From: Limonium bicolor
Taxonomy: Eukaryota > Streptophyta > Magnoliopsida > Caryophyllales > Plumbaginaceae
Assembly: GCA_023374045.1 (NCBI GenBank)
Contig: CM041777.1
Location: 112,120,578 to 112,184,577, forward strand
Direction of reading: 5' to 3'
Length of the DNA: 64,000 bases
The translations under genes were made by a program, and so were the position numbers. Of this stretch, positions 1 to 12,700 are shown piece after piece (position 1 is the first letter of the stretch; the number at the start of each line of letters is the position of its first letter). The notes below the pieces were generated by a model. That model did no database searches. It was not told the origin of the DNA and saw nothing but the letters and a program-made list of their open reading frames with translations.

Positions 1-1659
1 ATATGGGACATTTTTTGAGAAAGGAGAAGTGAATGATCAAGCAAAAATCTTTGTGAAAATCCACCACTTGTATGAAAACACGAAATGATTAGTACACTCC
101 ATGGTGAAGACCGCTGCTCTTGAAGGTGGGTTGAACTTCAAAAATAGCGGATCACAACGTGAGGACTAAATCATTTATTTTGAAATATGTTTGTGAAAAT
201 CAACTTTGAAAATTGTTTTCGAAAACTATTTTGAAATAATGTTGGTGAAGAATTTGTTTGAAATTCGCTTGTAGAAAGTTCTTTTTTCAAAATCTATTTT
301 TGAAAATCGTTTTGGAAATAATAAAGTTTTTTTTAAAGATGAAGTGACGGGTTTTAAAACCTTAAATGTTTAGGAGCAAAACTAAGGTGAGACTCTAAAT
401 TGAACGAGCTCGTAAAACATCTTTAAAAGATATATGAAAGAGAATTCCGAACGTTTTAAAACAGATTGGTTTGAAAAAGTGGTTTGCACACATGTATAGC
501 ATAAAGTAAATCGTGGCTATATTTGATGTGGAGTTGTAAGTGTTAATGTTGGGATAATCACTTTCCAGGTCAATTATGATTCTGTTTCACCGGGGGACCA
601 TCGTCCCTTCACTGTTCATCTCTCGGGCTTTTTCTCTATAATGCCTTTATGGGGCACGTTATCAAGAAAGTCCGGAGTGCTTAAGTTTGAAAGGTCAGGA
701 CACCCGAGATGATTAAGAAACATACGCCACGGCCAGTGATGATCGGACAACATGCTCACTTTTCAGGAAACTGGGGGAAGTACTGCATGGGAACGGGTCT
801 CTCGTCATCTGCACGGTCAGGTGTGTCTAAAGTCCAAATTATTCACTGACTACATTGTGCCATGTATGGGTATTCGGTAAATACGGGATCCACTATGGAC
901 GTGTAGCGTGACATCGGGCTTTAGAGACACCCGTGGTGCAGAGGAAACTGGGAGAACTGAGCCCATGCAATCTTCAGGGTAAGGCAGAGGGTGGTCAGAC
1001 AGTCGTCATACAAGGGGGTGACTTCCCGTCTTAGACACCGGACCAGGTAGCTGGACACTGAAGGCTCAGAGTTCACTATATGCTGGCTTTGACTCGGATA
1101 TGGAGGATATTTTTAGATCATGAGCTCAAGGCGTCAGTCGGAAACCATACCGCCTCGTGGGTTTGTTAACTTATAAAGTGACCCTAGCTCAAGGGGAATC
1201 AACCGTGGACCGGTCGGGATCCCATGACATCGTGGGTAAATCGGGTGACACAGAGGAATGCATGTCCTAAGCTACCCGCCCCATGCACCCAACAATTGTA
1301 CACAAAAAATGAAAGCAGTAAACAGATGAAGTTAGTACTAACCTATTCACTAAGAGTTTTAACTTGAGGATAGTGATTCCAATTTGGTTGTTTGTTAATC
1401 CAAAAGGAAGTTAGCTTCATTCAGCTCTAGATGTCTCTTTCTAATCGTGAGCTAATGATTAACCCAATTGTTGTCATGTTTGTTGATGATCTAATAATTC
1501 CTATCTGTCCCCATCAGATACACACTCTAAGTGTGGGATAGAATAATCCTAGAGGCTTTTGAAAAGAATCTCTTGAAGGTTTTGAAAGAAGTGGGGAAGT
1601 CCCGACAATTTTGAATGGAGTTCATCTTCCTTGAGTTTGAGAAAATTTACTCAAGTTTT
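1..1659 (-). mobile_element. Leader/internal part of a minus-strand Tat/Ogre-type retrotransposon
   Basis: This segment lies just inside the primer-binding site of the minus-strand LTR at 1682-8172, so it should be the start of the internal region (untranslated leader) of that element, cut off by the window edge. No open reading frame of useful length or recognisable protein domain is visible on either strand. Ogre-type elements are known for long 5' leaders, which fits. The assignment rests on position next to the primer site, not on sequence homology that I can demonstrate. Confidence 0.45.
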
Positions 1660-1676
1660 CCCCAGCAGAGTCGCCA
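1660..1676 (-). promoter_or_regulatory. Primer-binding site, tRNA-Arg type
   Basis: Read on the minus strand the site is TGGCGACTCTGCTGGGG, which begins with TGG as expected for pairing with a tRNA 3' CCA end. The plus-strand form CCCAGCAGAGTCGCCA matches a tRNA-Arg 3' end and is the primer site typical of Tat/Ogre elements. It lies 5 bases from the proposed LTR end at 1682. The tRNA identity is from memory of the family. Confidence 0.6.
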
Positions 1677-3739
1677 TTCTATGGAGGGTGATTTTTCGGT
1701 ATGAGGGGGGTCTATTCAAATATGGTTTGACTGAAAAGTCAAGATCCTAGAAAATGCCATTCTGTGGAGGGTGAAAAACCCGTTTCTTGGCAGCCCTCAA
1801 ACCTACTCTATCGCCCGTCTTTCCCAGAAAGCTTAAGGGAGAGTGCAAGTGTGTACTACACCCGCTCTCAATGGGCTCCACGTGGACTTATGCCCTAAGG
1901 GCGGAATTGACTAGAGTCACCACCTAGTTTAACCTAAGAATACTAGGAAGGAAATGAAGGAAGGTTCTAAGAACCGTTGGTTGACTCAGAGATTGTTGCC
2001 TATGGATAGGACTTATCTGGTCATTTCATAGATTCTATGTGGGTTCGCACTGGGTTACACCCCTTGGAAGTGGCAACGGCCACGCCATCTTGGTGCCCGA
2101 GGAAACCTCGGTCTCCAATTGTCGGGATTGCCGTCTTTCAACCTTTTTAGAGAGATTCGATTAAAGCCAAAGGATAGGATAAGGATGAGAAGAGAGCGAG
2201 AGAGAGAGTGGATGAGGCAAGCTATTCTGCCAAGCTAGCGCCAATTGGTGAATTCGGATGAGTATAGAATGAAGATCTGGGAAAGTCCGAGGTTGAGCGA
2301 ATAGACAAGACTTTGAAGTCTGATAGTTTGAAGTTTGTGGGAGCCGAAGAAGGTTTGAGCGTTTTGAAAGATATGAGAGCCACCTTAGAGGGAAAGAGGT
2401 TTTTTTGTTTGGAATGGGGTCGCACCCTAGATGGGCTGCCTACGTACTCAACTCTCTGTTGAGATCAGACCTTACGTAGTTCACTCTTTCAGGTTTTTGG
2501 AGATTTTGGGGTTTTGAAGGGTTTTGAGGTGTTAGTCTGTGAGACGCTCAGGTCTATGAGACATTTGAGATGTTCATGTAGTGGGTGGAATGAGATGTCA
2601 AGGTCTGTGAGACGCTCGGGTCTGTGAGACGTTTTGAATCATAAAATGGTGGAGAGATTGAGATGTTCGAGTCTGTGGGGCGCTCGGGCCTATGAGACTT
2701 TAGGAGTTTGAAAGAAGTTGGAATTCAAGAGATGATTTTGAGTATGTGAGGCAATTGGAGTTTGAATAGAGATCCCGGGTTTTTTAAATTTGAGGTTCGA
2801 AAGCGGTTGAGGAAAATCATTTTGTTGTAAAAGGGCGGATAACCCCAAGGGATTACCCTATGTACCCCCTCGAACACGACACTTAATTAATGGTAAGTGA
2901 CGAGGCTCGAAAGATGGGGCAATGAATTTTTGTCGAAAAATAGGATTCAGAGAGAAACACCATGAATGAGATGTTCTCGGTCGAACCCTAATAACGTCTC
3001 TAACTCCCGGATTTTAAAAGGTTACAAACCGAAATCATTTGAAATCGAGCGGAAGGGAGTTAGACGATTCTAAAATCCCGGCTGCAACTAGGAAGGCAGT
3101 CACATCCCTAGCACCCCGTCTCGTAAAAATCTAGGCTGCAATTAGGGGATGTTTGTCACCCTAATGCCCTGCCTAAAGATGTCCAGACTGTGACAAGGGA
3201 TGTGACGACCCCAGTGCCCCGCCTCGGATTTTTATTTTGAAAGGGAGACAAGTGATGCCTAACTAGGAAGAAAACGTTCTATGAAGGTGTTAGACATCCC
3301 ATGTTCCCCGAAAACGTTGTTTTGAGTTGGAAACTGAGTTGGAAAACTTTTGAAGTTGTTTGGAATTCTCGATGAAGAAACACTGATTTTGAGAAATGTT
3401 TTAGGAGAAAACTTTCTGTATATGTGAGAAGGACTTTCTGCATTTGAGAAGAGTTTTCTGTGATGTGAGAAGAGTTTTTCCTTTAAAATTTCACAAAATG
3501 GTTTCTTTTGAAAACTTGATGAAATTCGAATAAAATGATTGTTTGAAACTTGAGAAAAGAGATTTTTTTGGATTTTTAGAGTTTGAACGGGATTTACAAT
3601 GAGTTTGAATTGGATGCATCAAATCTGAATTTGAATTGAATGGAATCGGGTTTGAATTGAGTTGAATGAATTGGGTTTGAATTGAATTGAGTTGAATGAA
3701 TTTGGTTTTGAATTGAATTTGGGTTGGAGTTGGAAAACA

Positions 3740-3905
3740 GGTCGGGTCAAAGTGGGATCGAATCAAAGTTGGGCGAGGTCAAAGTTCATGTTGGTCAAAG
3801 TTTGGTTGGTCAAAGTTAGGCCAAGGTTAAAGTTTGGTTGGTCAAAGTTGGACCGGATCAAAGTTAGGTCAAGGTCAAAGTTTGGTTGGTCAAAGTTGGA
3901 CTGGA
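3740..3905. repeat. Short tandem repeat with GGTCAAAGTT core
   Basis: The decamer GGTCAAAGTT and close variants recur many times at irregular spacing, mixed with TTGGTTGGTCAAAGTTGG units. The repeat is inside the Tat/Ogre-type LTR and followed by a tract rich in GGGCTTGGCC-like words (3900-4170), also common in such LTRs. Open frames here on both strands are a product of the simple repeat and are not genes. Confidence 0.7.
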
Positions 3906-4290
3906 TGGGCCCGATGGGCTGAAATGGGCTTAGGCCTTGGAATGGGCTTGGCCTTGAAATGGGTTACCATTGATTTTCGGCCAAGGTGTGGGAATTGTGC
4001 TTTTGATTTTTGGGCCTTATTGATTCGGGCTGAAATGGATTTTTGATTAGGCCGAGTGGGCTCTTCAATTTGTGATGTCTGATTTGGGCTGAATGAGCCT
4101 TGGAATTCAAATGTTGGGCTTGACTTGATTTTTGGGCCCAATCTTGGCCTTGGGCTTTTTGGATGTTGGGATTTATTTGGGTTGAAGGTGAAATGAAACT
4201 TCAAGTTGAATTTGGATTTGAATTTATTCCATGTTTTTTTTTTGTTAAAGTTTTTTAATGAAATTAGGGATGGTTTGGGATAGGCTATAA

Positions 4291-4440
4291 AATTTGGAAG
4301 ATATTGTTCCCACAAACAAAGCAAATCAGAAATAAGCTAGCCATGGGGTACCTTCAAAGGCTTAAAAGAGATCTTCAAAGTTTTGGAAGGTATTGTTCCC
4401 CATAAAGCAAATCAGAAATAAGCTAGCTGTGGGGTACCTT
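4291..4440. repeat. Two-copy direct repeat of about 60 bp
   Basis: Units 4291-4354 and 4381-4440 share GCAAATCAGAAATAAGCTAG followed by a GGGGTACCTT end, preceded by a ttggaag..tattgttccc stretch. They are separated by 26 bases. No gene is associated with them. Confidence 0.75.
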
Positions 4441-6995
4441 CCATGACTTTGATCATAAAAAAAGGGTGACCTAGAAGGCTATCTAGGGTTTAAATAATGA
4501 ACAGACAAAAGGAGCATTGAATATTACAATAAAACCGAATGTAAAACATGTATTAGTGCAGTACAAAATATATCAAAGCAACTAATATAAACAAATTGCA
4601 GCTTACACATTGATTTAAAAGAGTCGAGCTATTGACGCGAGGTTTAAACACGTAATCAGTGCACATTAGACGAAGCCGTGTTGGAACAACAGGTCTCTAA
4701 ATCAGTAGTAATAGACAAGGGGCAAGTTCAACATCCGAAATAGCTTAATTTTCGAACCAAACTCAAAATGTCAGATGAAAGATAACATTTGGTTACGGTA
4801 AGAAAAAACTAACCAATGGGGATTTAAAACCTCCCTCAAAAGGGCATCCACAATGCTCGTAAAGTCCAGGAGTCCAACTAATAAGCCAAACCAAACCCAG
4901 TCCCAATTGTCACCGTACCTCGGGCAACACACAACACATCAAAGAGTGAACCTAGGCAAACGGATAGCAAACGCTGAAGTATTAATGAAATTTGCAATGC
5001 GCGAGATTGCAGCCAGAATATAAATCACAACCTCTCAAACAAATCAGTCATCGAAAAGAGCCACAACTCATCAAGTAGCACTGAGTTGGTTTGTAGATAT
5101 ACACTTAAAGAAGTGACACCTGAATAGTTCAATAGCAGATTAAACACGGTTATCAAATGAAAACTCCAAATCCGTTTCAAGACCAGAGAAAACTGAACAA
5201 GTTGGAAATCGCAGATTGACCAAAAACAACTTTCGGCATTCACCCTTGGCATGGACAACATCAAACATAGGTGATCTCGCTCACAGGTGATTGCATCAAA
5301 CGGAAACCCAAGAATACGTGAACGTATCTCAAAAAATGAATGCAGACAGAGAGATATCAGCAGCAGCACATATGTAAATCAACGAGTTATACCAACTCGC
5401 CAAAAATAATCGAAGATTGACAAAGTTAGATATATATATACCACTGGGACAGGTCAATAGAAAATACGAAAGTAAAAAAACAGGCGGTACACATGCGTTT
5501 GATTTAATGAGTTGAGACCAAAATACCAGTCGAGAGTCGAAGATTTCCGCAGTGTTCACGCCTATTTAAAGAGTGAAAAGGATTAGGATCTAGTACCAAA
5601 AGGAGAACACGAATAATCTCCTGCAAATTACTCAGAGCACCAACACAAAAATCTAACTGGGTTAGATCAATAAGCATAACTGGATAAACACAAGGGAATG
5701 AAGAAGCGGAATATAGAACCAAAGTTAAATCCCCACAACTTGTACAGGGAAACGTCCAACACATATGCAAAGCATACGGCGTCAAGTTTCATAAGCAATC
5801 AGAGGGGACCTAGTAGCCAACTTGGATCAGAAATGAAGACCCAAAGAAGATAACCAGAACTTCTGCAAGGAACTTCATGATTGAACTATAGCAACAACTT
5901 ACTTCTGATTCAAGCATTACTACCGTAGGTATCTCAAACAGAAAGTGTATTTAATATGAAATTGACCAGAAAATTGATAATCCGTCTACAAGAAGTGATA
6001 GCGGTCAAGGATATAAACCTGAGATCGAGGACTGTAAACAAACTTTTGAGGTAGGAACTCGAATTAATTCAGAACTGACTGAAGAAAAGAGAATAAGCTA
6101 ATAGTAAGTTCAGTCTGTTCTGCTCTCCTTTGTAGCCATGACAGACTAGTAAAAAAAAGCAAGAGTGCAAAGAGAAAGGGAATTCAAAACTTGGGCTCAC
6201 GCTTGGATCCTTCACCGTGTTCGTGGACTCTGGTGTCCATACCAGGCTGAGCGTTCCCATATGTTTGTACAGAAATGACGCAACAGATGAGAACGATAGC
6301 AGTGTAGGAATGAAATGTTATTTCAAGGGTATGAGCATCATTTGATGCACTTTCCTGAAACTAGAAACATACGAATGGGAGTTCGAAGTTCTAGTTCTAG
6401 GATTCGAGAGATAATCGTCAATTACCGATGGGTGCGCTTTATCGCCGGTAATGTGGAATTCACTATATCACAACGAGATTAAACAGAAAACGGGATACGA
6501 ACTCAAGTAACTTAGTACTGACATAAAATTAAATAAAACAGAGAGGGTAGGGAGAGCTAGCTCTTTCTTCGGAAGCAAATTTCAGACGGAGCCTCATGCG
6601 TCTCTTGCCATCACAATGAAGCTTTTCTCCGGCGAGATTTTGCTCAACGAAAGGATGAAGTAAAAGCAAAACGACTTTCAATGGGAAACTGGGAATACGA
6701 CTTACTCTGTTGGTGAAGCAAACCACGACAACAAAAAAGATGGTGATCGAGGCATTAGAAACGGGATCCGACAGTGTATTTTCAGAGAAAGGTTTGAACC
6801 GAAGGTAGAAAATGGAGAAGACAGGAGGATTTTTGTATTCGTTCAGGGGAGAAGAAGATTCTTGGTTTCAGAGTTGCATGCCAGTAACTCAAGGGTTGGA
6901 GTTGATGAACGTAACTCTAGAATAATGACAAAAGGATGGTAATGGATGCTGGTCGTTCCCAGACAAAACGTGAACAGTAGGGTTTTTTTCAGGAT
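4441..6995. other. LTR interior without a recognisable gene
   Basis: No domain-bearing frame or RNA gene is seen. Frames longer than 60 codons occur on the minus strand but have no recognisable motifs. If the TATA-like box at 6996-7007 is the LTR promoter, this stretch is the transcribed part of the LTR on the minus strand. Confidence 0.4.
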
Positions 6996-7007
6996 CTTTT
7001 TATAAAG
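6996..7007 (-). promoter_or_regulatory. Candidate LTR TATA box
   Basis: The minus strand reads CTTTATAAAAAG, a good plant TATA box, placed about 1.17 kb from the LTR start (8172). That would make 7008-8172 the U3 region. The box is called on motif and position alone. Confidence 0.4.
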
Positions 7008-7194
7008 AAGAGGCTAGGGCTTTTTGGACAAAGGCTAACTGGCCTTCTCTTTTCATCATTTGGGCTAACTTAAACAAAAATGGACTTTATTCGGGAACAA
7101 AAAATCGGACCCAATTGGAGCCTGGGCTGCGTTTGATCCGGGTTGGGCGAGGCCCTGCTTGTATAAGGCTGGCGAAAAATAGAGGATTCAAAAT

Positions 7195-7267
7195 GGCTCC
7201 TAGTGAGATTCAAACTTGCCACTTCAACACTCCCCCCTTGTACACTCTACCGATTGAGCTATAACAG
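7195..7267 (-). repeat. tRNA-like (SINE-type) module 1
   Basis: On the minus strand TATAGCTCAATCGGTAGAGTG resembles a pol III A box (tRNA D-arm) and AGTTTGAATCTC resembles a B box (T-arm), in tRNA order and spacing. A full tRNA fold is not evident and there is no clear acceptor stem, so this is more likely a tRNA-derived SINE head or decayed tRNA than a working tRNA gene. Confidence 0.45.
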
Positions 7268-7344
7268 AATTTGATATATTAGTATACGAAATAAAGACAA
7301 GAGGTCTTCTGCGGGCGGGGATGAAAATAGAACGCGTCCACTTG

Positions 7345-7412
7345 TTCGCCAGATTCGAACCCCCTACCTGTTGATTTTCCAGTGGACATGCTAACCGACT
7401 AAGCTAACTCAG
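7345..7412 (-). repeat. tRNA-like (SINE-type) module 2
   Basis: The minus strand has TTAGCTTAGTCGGTTAGCAT (A-box-like) followed by GGGGGTTCGAATCTGG (B-box-like) at tRNA spacing. It lies about 80 bp from module 1 in the same orientation. It looks like a second tRNA-derived head, but a complete tRNA cloverleaf was not confirmed. Confidence 0.45.
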
Positions 7413-7583
7413 AACTCATACATAGACGAAGGAAATAATACAAAAGCCTTAATTCTGACCGGATAACTCATCTAAAATGTTACCGTCTTAAAAGAAAATA
7501 TACCATAAAATGAGAGAGTCAATCTGATAGGCGTGAAATTATGGAATATAAATTAAAAAAGATATAGTATAATCACAATGATA

Positions 7584-7618
7584 TCTATATATATATATAT
7601 ATATAATATATATATATA
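7584..7618. repeat. AT dinucleotide microsatellite
   Basis: Nearly uninterrupted (AT)n with a single break, in an AT-rich part of the LTR. Confidence 0.9.
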
Positions 7619-8319
7619 TGTATATTATGTTACGTGAAATAATAACATAGCACAAGTGTAACGAGTATAGAATGTCGGTGAATTAATAAAATGAAAAACA
7701 AAGAAAATATACGAGTTGCGAAAATATACTGACATAAACGGAAATATTAGTAAAAAGTAAAATCAAATGATGAGAAATAACAATATGACTTATAAAATAA
7801 AAGGGCGAAATATAATAAATGAGACACTATAAAATAACAATAAAAGATATGAATAAATAATCAATGAATAAAATAAAATAGCAGAGGAATGATTGAACAA
7901 ACAAATACGTAGGTAAAAAAAGACTAAAATAAAGTGAAATAGTAAGAAAAGGTAAATAAGCAAGAAGGGATAGGTTTGAAACAGAATTGTTGTTGCGAAA
8001 TTCATTTTTAAAAGATCGGGTTTTCCAAAATGTTAAAAACAATTGGTTCAAAAATCGTTTTGTAAAATAGTGGCGTCATTTTGGCATGCACGTTGATATG
8101 TTTTGAAAAAGAAAGGCACGACCCCTCTTATTTCAGCATTTGCTTTATGGGGTGAGATTTTTGGTGTCTACACACATTTGCAATGAATTGTTTGAAAATT
8201 TTCATTGATTGTAGTTGTAAACAAGACCATGACTTTAGTATGGTGTTTGTGCTTTGTTTACATGGTAAGAAGGTCCTTATAAAGGCAAAAAAAGAGCCGT
8301 TGGGCTCAAACTAGCCGTT

Positions 8320-9085
8320 ACAGCAAAAACAGGGGCATTTTGTGAACATCAAAACTCAAATAGTGGCATATTGTGAACATAAAAACCCATATAGTGGCAT
8401 ATTGTGAACTATAAAACAAAAAAGGGTATTTTGTGAACTTTTAAAAAAAATTCAAAAAAATAGTCGTTGCACAGTCGACTCAGCGAAATTCAATTTAAAA
8501 AAAAACAAACAAACTTGCCGTTAGGGGTATTTTGGTCATTTACCAGAGGTAGTTAACAACGGAACTAACGTCTGTTAGCGAACAATGCATTTTGTGAATT
8601 TCAAACTCAAATCGTGGCATTTTGTGAACAACTTTCCAAAAAAGGGTATATCGTGAATTATAAACTCAAATCGTGGCATTTTGTGAATTTTCCCAAAAAT
8701 GTATGATACTTATTTGATATAAATTATGATACTTAATTGGTGAAAATTGGTATAACTTATTTATTTAGAACAAAATATCTTTTTATGATACTGAATAAAT
8801 TTTAAAAAATGAAATATTTATTTGTTTTAATATTTTATGATTTTTTCATATTTTTCAGTTTTTTTCAATTTTTAAATTTTCTGTATTATTTTATATTTTT
8901 ATTTTTGAATTTTTTGTGATTTTTTAACACTTAGGGGACTATTGTGAACTTTAAATGTACTTTGTTAACTAGTAGGGGTATTTTTGTCTTTTTTCCATCT
9001 TGTCAATGACTATAGTGGCATTTCATGGACTTCTACGAAAATATAATAGCATTTTGTGACTTTATGTTATTTTAGAGGCATTTCA
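8320..9085. repeat. Degenerate repeat with GTGGCATTTTGTGAAC motif
   Basis: Variants of GTGGCATTTTGTGAAC, often joined to AAACTCAAATAGTGGC, recur about ten times in one orientation between 8.32 and 8.70 kb, and again more weakly at 8.93-9.08 kb. No terminal inverted repeat or coding frame was found. It is a dispersed plant repeat of unknown class, just outside the Tat/Ogre-type LTR. Confidence 0.6.
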
Positions 9086-9704
9086 TGAATTAGCCAAAAA
9101 TATAGTGAGAAAATTTTCTAAAAACATATATGATAAATCTAGGTAATTATAAACATGTACATAATATAAATATTTAAACATATGAAAAAAGATAGAAGAC
9201 AGGTTTTATTTTAAATTAATCAAAATTTAGATAATAATGATGTGAAATTTTTATATTTTAAATTTATATTAAAATAATTAATCAAATGTTTTTTTATACA
9301 AAAAAGTGTCACTTAAATACTCCATCAACAACCACACTTCATAGAAATTTTTTTATTTAATCAAATTACCTTTATTTTCATAATCACATAAATCAATTAA
9401 AATATTTATTTTCACTTTTTTTCTTTTACAAAATTTTCACTTTTTGGCAAACAATTTCAGTGCAGACGAACGTGGGCGCTTAAAAACATCGCGTACGACG
9501 GCATCCAAAAAAAAAAAAGGAAAAAGCGAGAAGAAGGCAACCGTTCTCATTTAATTTCCATGTCCAATTTTTGGACATTGAAACCTATACTTGCCCAACG
9601 TCACTCCAACGGTCATCTCTCATTTCTTCCATCCTTTCCTTCAATCCCCTGTCTCTCTTTCGCTCCACACCGCAACTCTTTCTCTCTCTTTCTATCTATA
9701 CCAA
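9086..9704. other. AT-rich DNA and pyrimidine-rich 5' flank of the kinesin pseudogene
   Basis: Low-complexity AT-rich sequence up to about 9450, then a CT-rich tract at 9610-9700 just before the first kinesin-like ATG. The CT tract resembles a plant 5' untranslated leader. No TATA box can be called with confidence. Confidence 0.4.
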
Positions 9705-12700
9705 ATGAGACCTAACAACTCAACAGAGATCCAGGAGAGCAGCAGGCCACTGAGCATAATTTCGATGTCTTCATTTCGTAAGCTACTCCCAAAGTCGATG
9801 TCTTTGAGCAAGCAGCAGTTGAAACAATCAATTCTCTCCAGATCTCCGACCATGGACGATGAAAATGCTCCTCCAGTCGATCACAACATTGAAAGTGATG
9901 GAATCCTAGGCAAAGTCACTTTCGACACCAATAAATCGCCTGTAAAACTTCTGAATTCTTCTGTAAAAGAAGCCAAACTCGTTCAATATGAACACGTTGG
10001 AAGCGTCTCGGTTGGTCTTGATCCAGCAGTTAAGGTAAATTTGGCAAACAATCTCTTGGATCAGGTTTTTTCTAGAAATATAAGCAGGCAAATTAACTTT
10101 TAACTCAGATTTCAGATTTTTATTTAAACACGACACAATTCTCTTCATTGACAGGTAATTGTTAGAGTGAGATCTCAGAACTCTCACGAGAGACGAGGAG
10201 ATCTGACTGTATCAAGGGCTTCACATAGTTCGTTGACGCTAGCTGATAGGAGCTTTTGCTTTGATTTAACTCTAGATTCTCAGTCGAAACAGGTAACTGT
10301 CAGATCCATACACTTCTCCGTGGAAATTCATTAACCGCGTGGCGTCTTTTGGTCTCCTAGTAGAAGGCGGAAACTACGATGCCACGGCTTTTTAATTTCA
10401 GTTTCTATCGATCTTATGTGTAACATGAAGATGTATTCCGGCTGGTAGGAGAACCAGTGGTTAGGGATGCATTGGCTGGTTACAACACTTCAGTCCTGTT
10501 CTATGGACAGGTACTCCATTGATTCCACTTATTTTTTCGATAAGCGTATGATTAATTAAGTGCAATCAATAACATCGCATAATTATATGTGATTGTTATT
10601 ATATAGCCCGGGACCGTGAAGACCTACACATTGTGGGGCCCACCCAGTGCCATGGTTGAAGGTCACTCTCCAAGTACTCAGCAGGGAGTCGCCCCTCGCA
10701 TCTTTTAGGATCTCTTTTCTCAAATAGAAAGGGTGAGCCTTATTGATTGATTTAATATCTTTAGATTGATGACCTGCTATGTGGGAGGAGAGTTAATACT
10801 TAGCACTAGACATTCATTCGGATTGATGACCTGCTATGTCCTTATGAGGTTAAGGAGAATTCCGCTGGCAAGCCAATGAATTTCCAATGTTGATGTTCCT
10901 TCCTTGAGGTAAATGTGGGCTTATCTTTACTTTTATTTAGCATGTCTAATGATGTCAATTTTCTACAGATCTATAATGGTCAACTCGGAGATTTACTTGA
11001 TCCCACTCAAAGAAACCTTGAGGTGAATGCTGGTCAAATAATTTGCGACAACCTATTCTTGGTAGTGTGACCATGTAATATAATGACTCCAAGAATTGCT
11101 TTTATATTGAAAGTTTGACTGAGGAGTTTGTAACCAGCAACGATGATGTGACACAAATTCTGATCAAGGTATGCGGTGGACACTACTTAACTTCACACAA
11201 GGGCTCCTCAATTTACTTCTTGATCCTAATAAGATATCGAGTGAACTTTAGTTTTCCTAGCATAATAATACGAAGCGCAATCTATTCCTTTTTATCTAGT
11301 TTTGAGTGAAAAATACAGCTTAGCTTGGTTCTCACATGTGTAGACTTTCCAATCGCAAAGTTGGTGCTACAGGCTCTCGATCTCACGTTGTTTTTACGTG
11401 TGTAGTTGAATCCTGGTGCAAGGTAACATGATTAAGACTAATTTTCCTTACCATTCGTATTGCTCTTACATGTGAAGCAAACTGTGGGAAAATTTTGTTT
11501 TATATCTCACCATGACATTCTGATACAGCTACTACTGTTGCACTTTTTGGATTCTAATTTTAGAAGATATTCTGTACTGCAGGAAACACAATCATGAAGC
11601 AGGAGTGTGCTGAAAAAGAAAAAGAGCTTCAACCGCAAAGCATGAATGTGAAGAAATCTTTGTCAAATCTCGGGTAGAGTGTTGTGTCTATTCTTGCTCA
11701 AGCCGCATATTGTGTTGCTAAGCCCTCATCATGTTATTGTTGTATTCATTATTTGAGCATCAATTGATTATGAAACCTTCCTCTTGGCATCGTAATGTCT
11801 ACTCGCTTATCAAAAATAAGGAAACGTTGCTACTTTGGGTTTTCGATGGTAGTTGACAGCAATTTCTATCTATCAATGCTATTGTAATACCATACCGTAT
11901 CTCTCTAGTTATGAACTTTTGGATCAGATTATAATCCCAAATCGTCTCATTCTCTACAGACATATAGTGAGCATCTTAGCTAAAGGAACACAGCCTGAAG
12001 ATGTTGTGTACAACCAGGAATGCTTGGCGCACCTACTTGATCAAAAAAACAAACCAGTGATCAATGAGATTTGGACAACTAGAGGTCGATCAATTTTATT
12101 CAAATTTTTGTTGTCATAATTGTTACCATACCATGCCATAATTGGTGAAGCCTTAATTTTCTTTGCCTTCTATTTTCGGTTGTGCAGAAGTTCTGATGAG
12201 ACCCTTAGCACTCTGAGGTTTGGTGATCAACGAGGTGAGAGAAACCCTATTTGTTGTGATATTGTCCGTTTTGGCACGCATGCCGTACGGTTTTGTTTCT
12301 AGGGTTTCCTTGTATCTCCACCCATATAAGGGGAGTGATTCGTTCTCCCCTCCAATCGATGTGGGAGGAAAACCTCAAAGGTATAGACTTCACCTCTTTT
12401 GGGCCCTCGAGGGTCACACCAGCACACCAATATGGGTCTAGCTCTGATACCAACTGTAACAACCTAGTATCTAACTGCCTAGTATCCCACTGTTGTGATA
12501 TTGTCCGTTTTAGCATGCAGGCCGCACGGTTTTGTTCTTGGGGTTTCCTAGTCCAAAAGGTCTCACAACAAGGAGATAAGAAGTGGTTCGTTCTCGTAAA
12601 CCTCAAGGGTATCCCCCGCCCTCGCAGGCCACACCGGCACATCGATCTAGGTCTAGCTCTGATACCAATTGTAACAGCGCAGTATCCCACTGTGGGTTTC

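Larger units (their letters stand above)
1682..8172 (-). mobile_element. Long LTR (5' LTR) of a Tat/Ogre-type Ty3/gypsy element
   Basis: On the minus strand the LTR opens at 8172 with TGTAGACACC, a start common to plant Tat/Ogre LTRs, and closes with ...CCTCCA at 1682 beside a tRNA-Arg-type primer site. At about 6.5 kb it is long but within the range known for Ogre LTRs. It contains no convincing gene. It holds a short GGTCAAAGTT repeat (3740-3905), a direct repeat near 4.3 kb, a TATA-like box near 7.0 kb and two tRNA-like modules near 7.2-7.4 kb. The near-duplicate of the LTR end motif (gccattctNtggagggtga) at 1673 and 1756 makes the exact inner boundary slightly uncertain. Nested insertions inside it cannot be excluded. 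Confidence 0.55.

Noticed and set aside
3491..4324. Low-complexity minus-strand frames rich in Pro, Asn and Lys
   Set aside because: They are translations of GGTCAAAGTT and GGGCTTGGCC-type simple repeats.
5025..5785. Cluster of three minus-strand frames as a possible gene
   Set aside because: No shared domain, no start context or splice logic, and they lie inside an LTR.
7345..7412. Functional tRNA gene
   Set aside because: A and B boxes are recognisable, but an acceptor stem and clean cloverleaf were not found.
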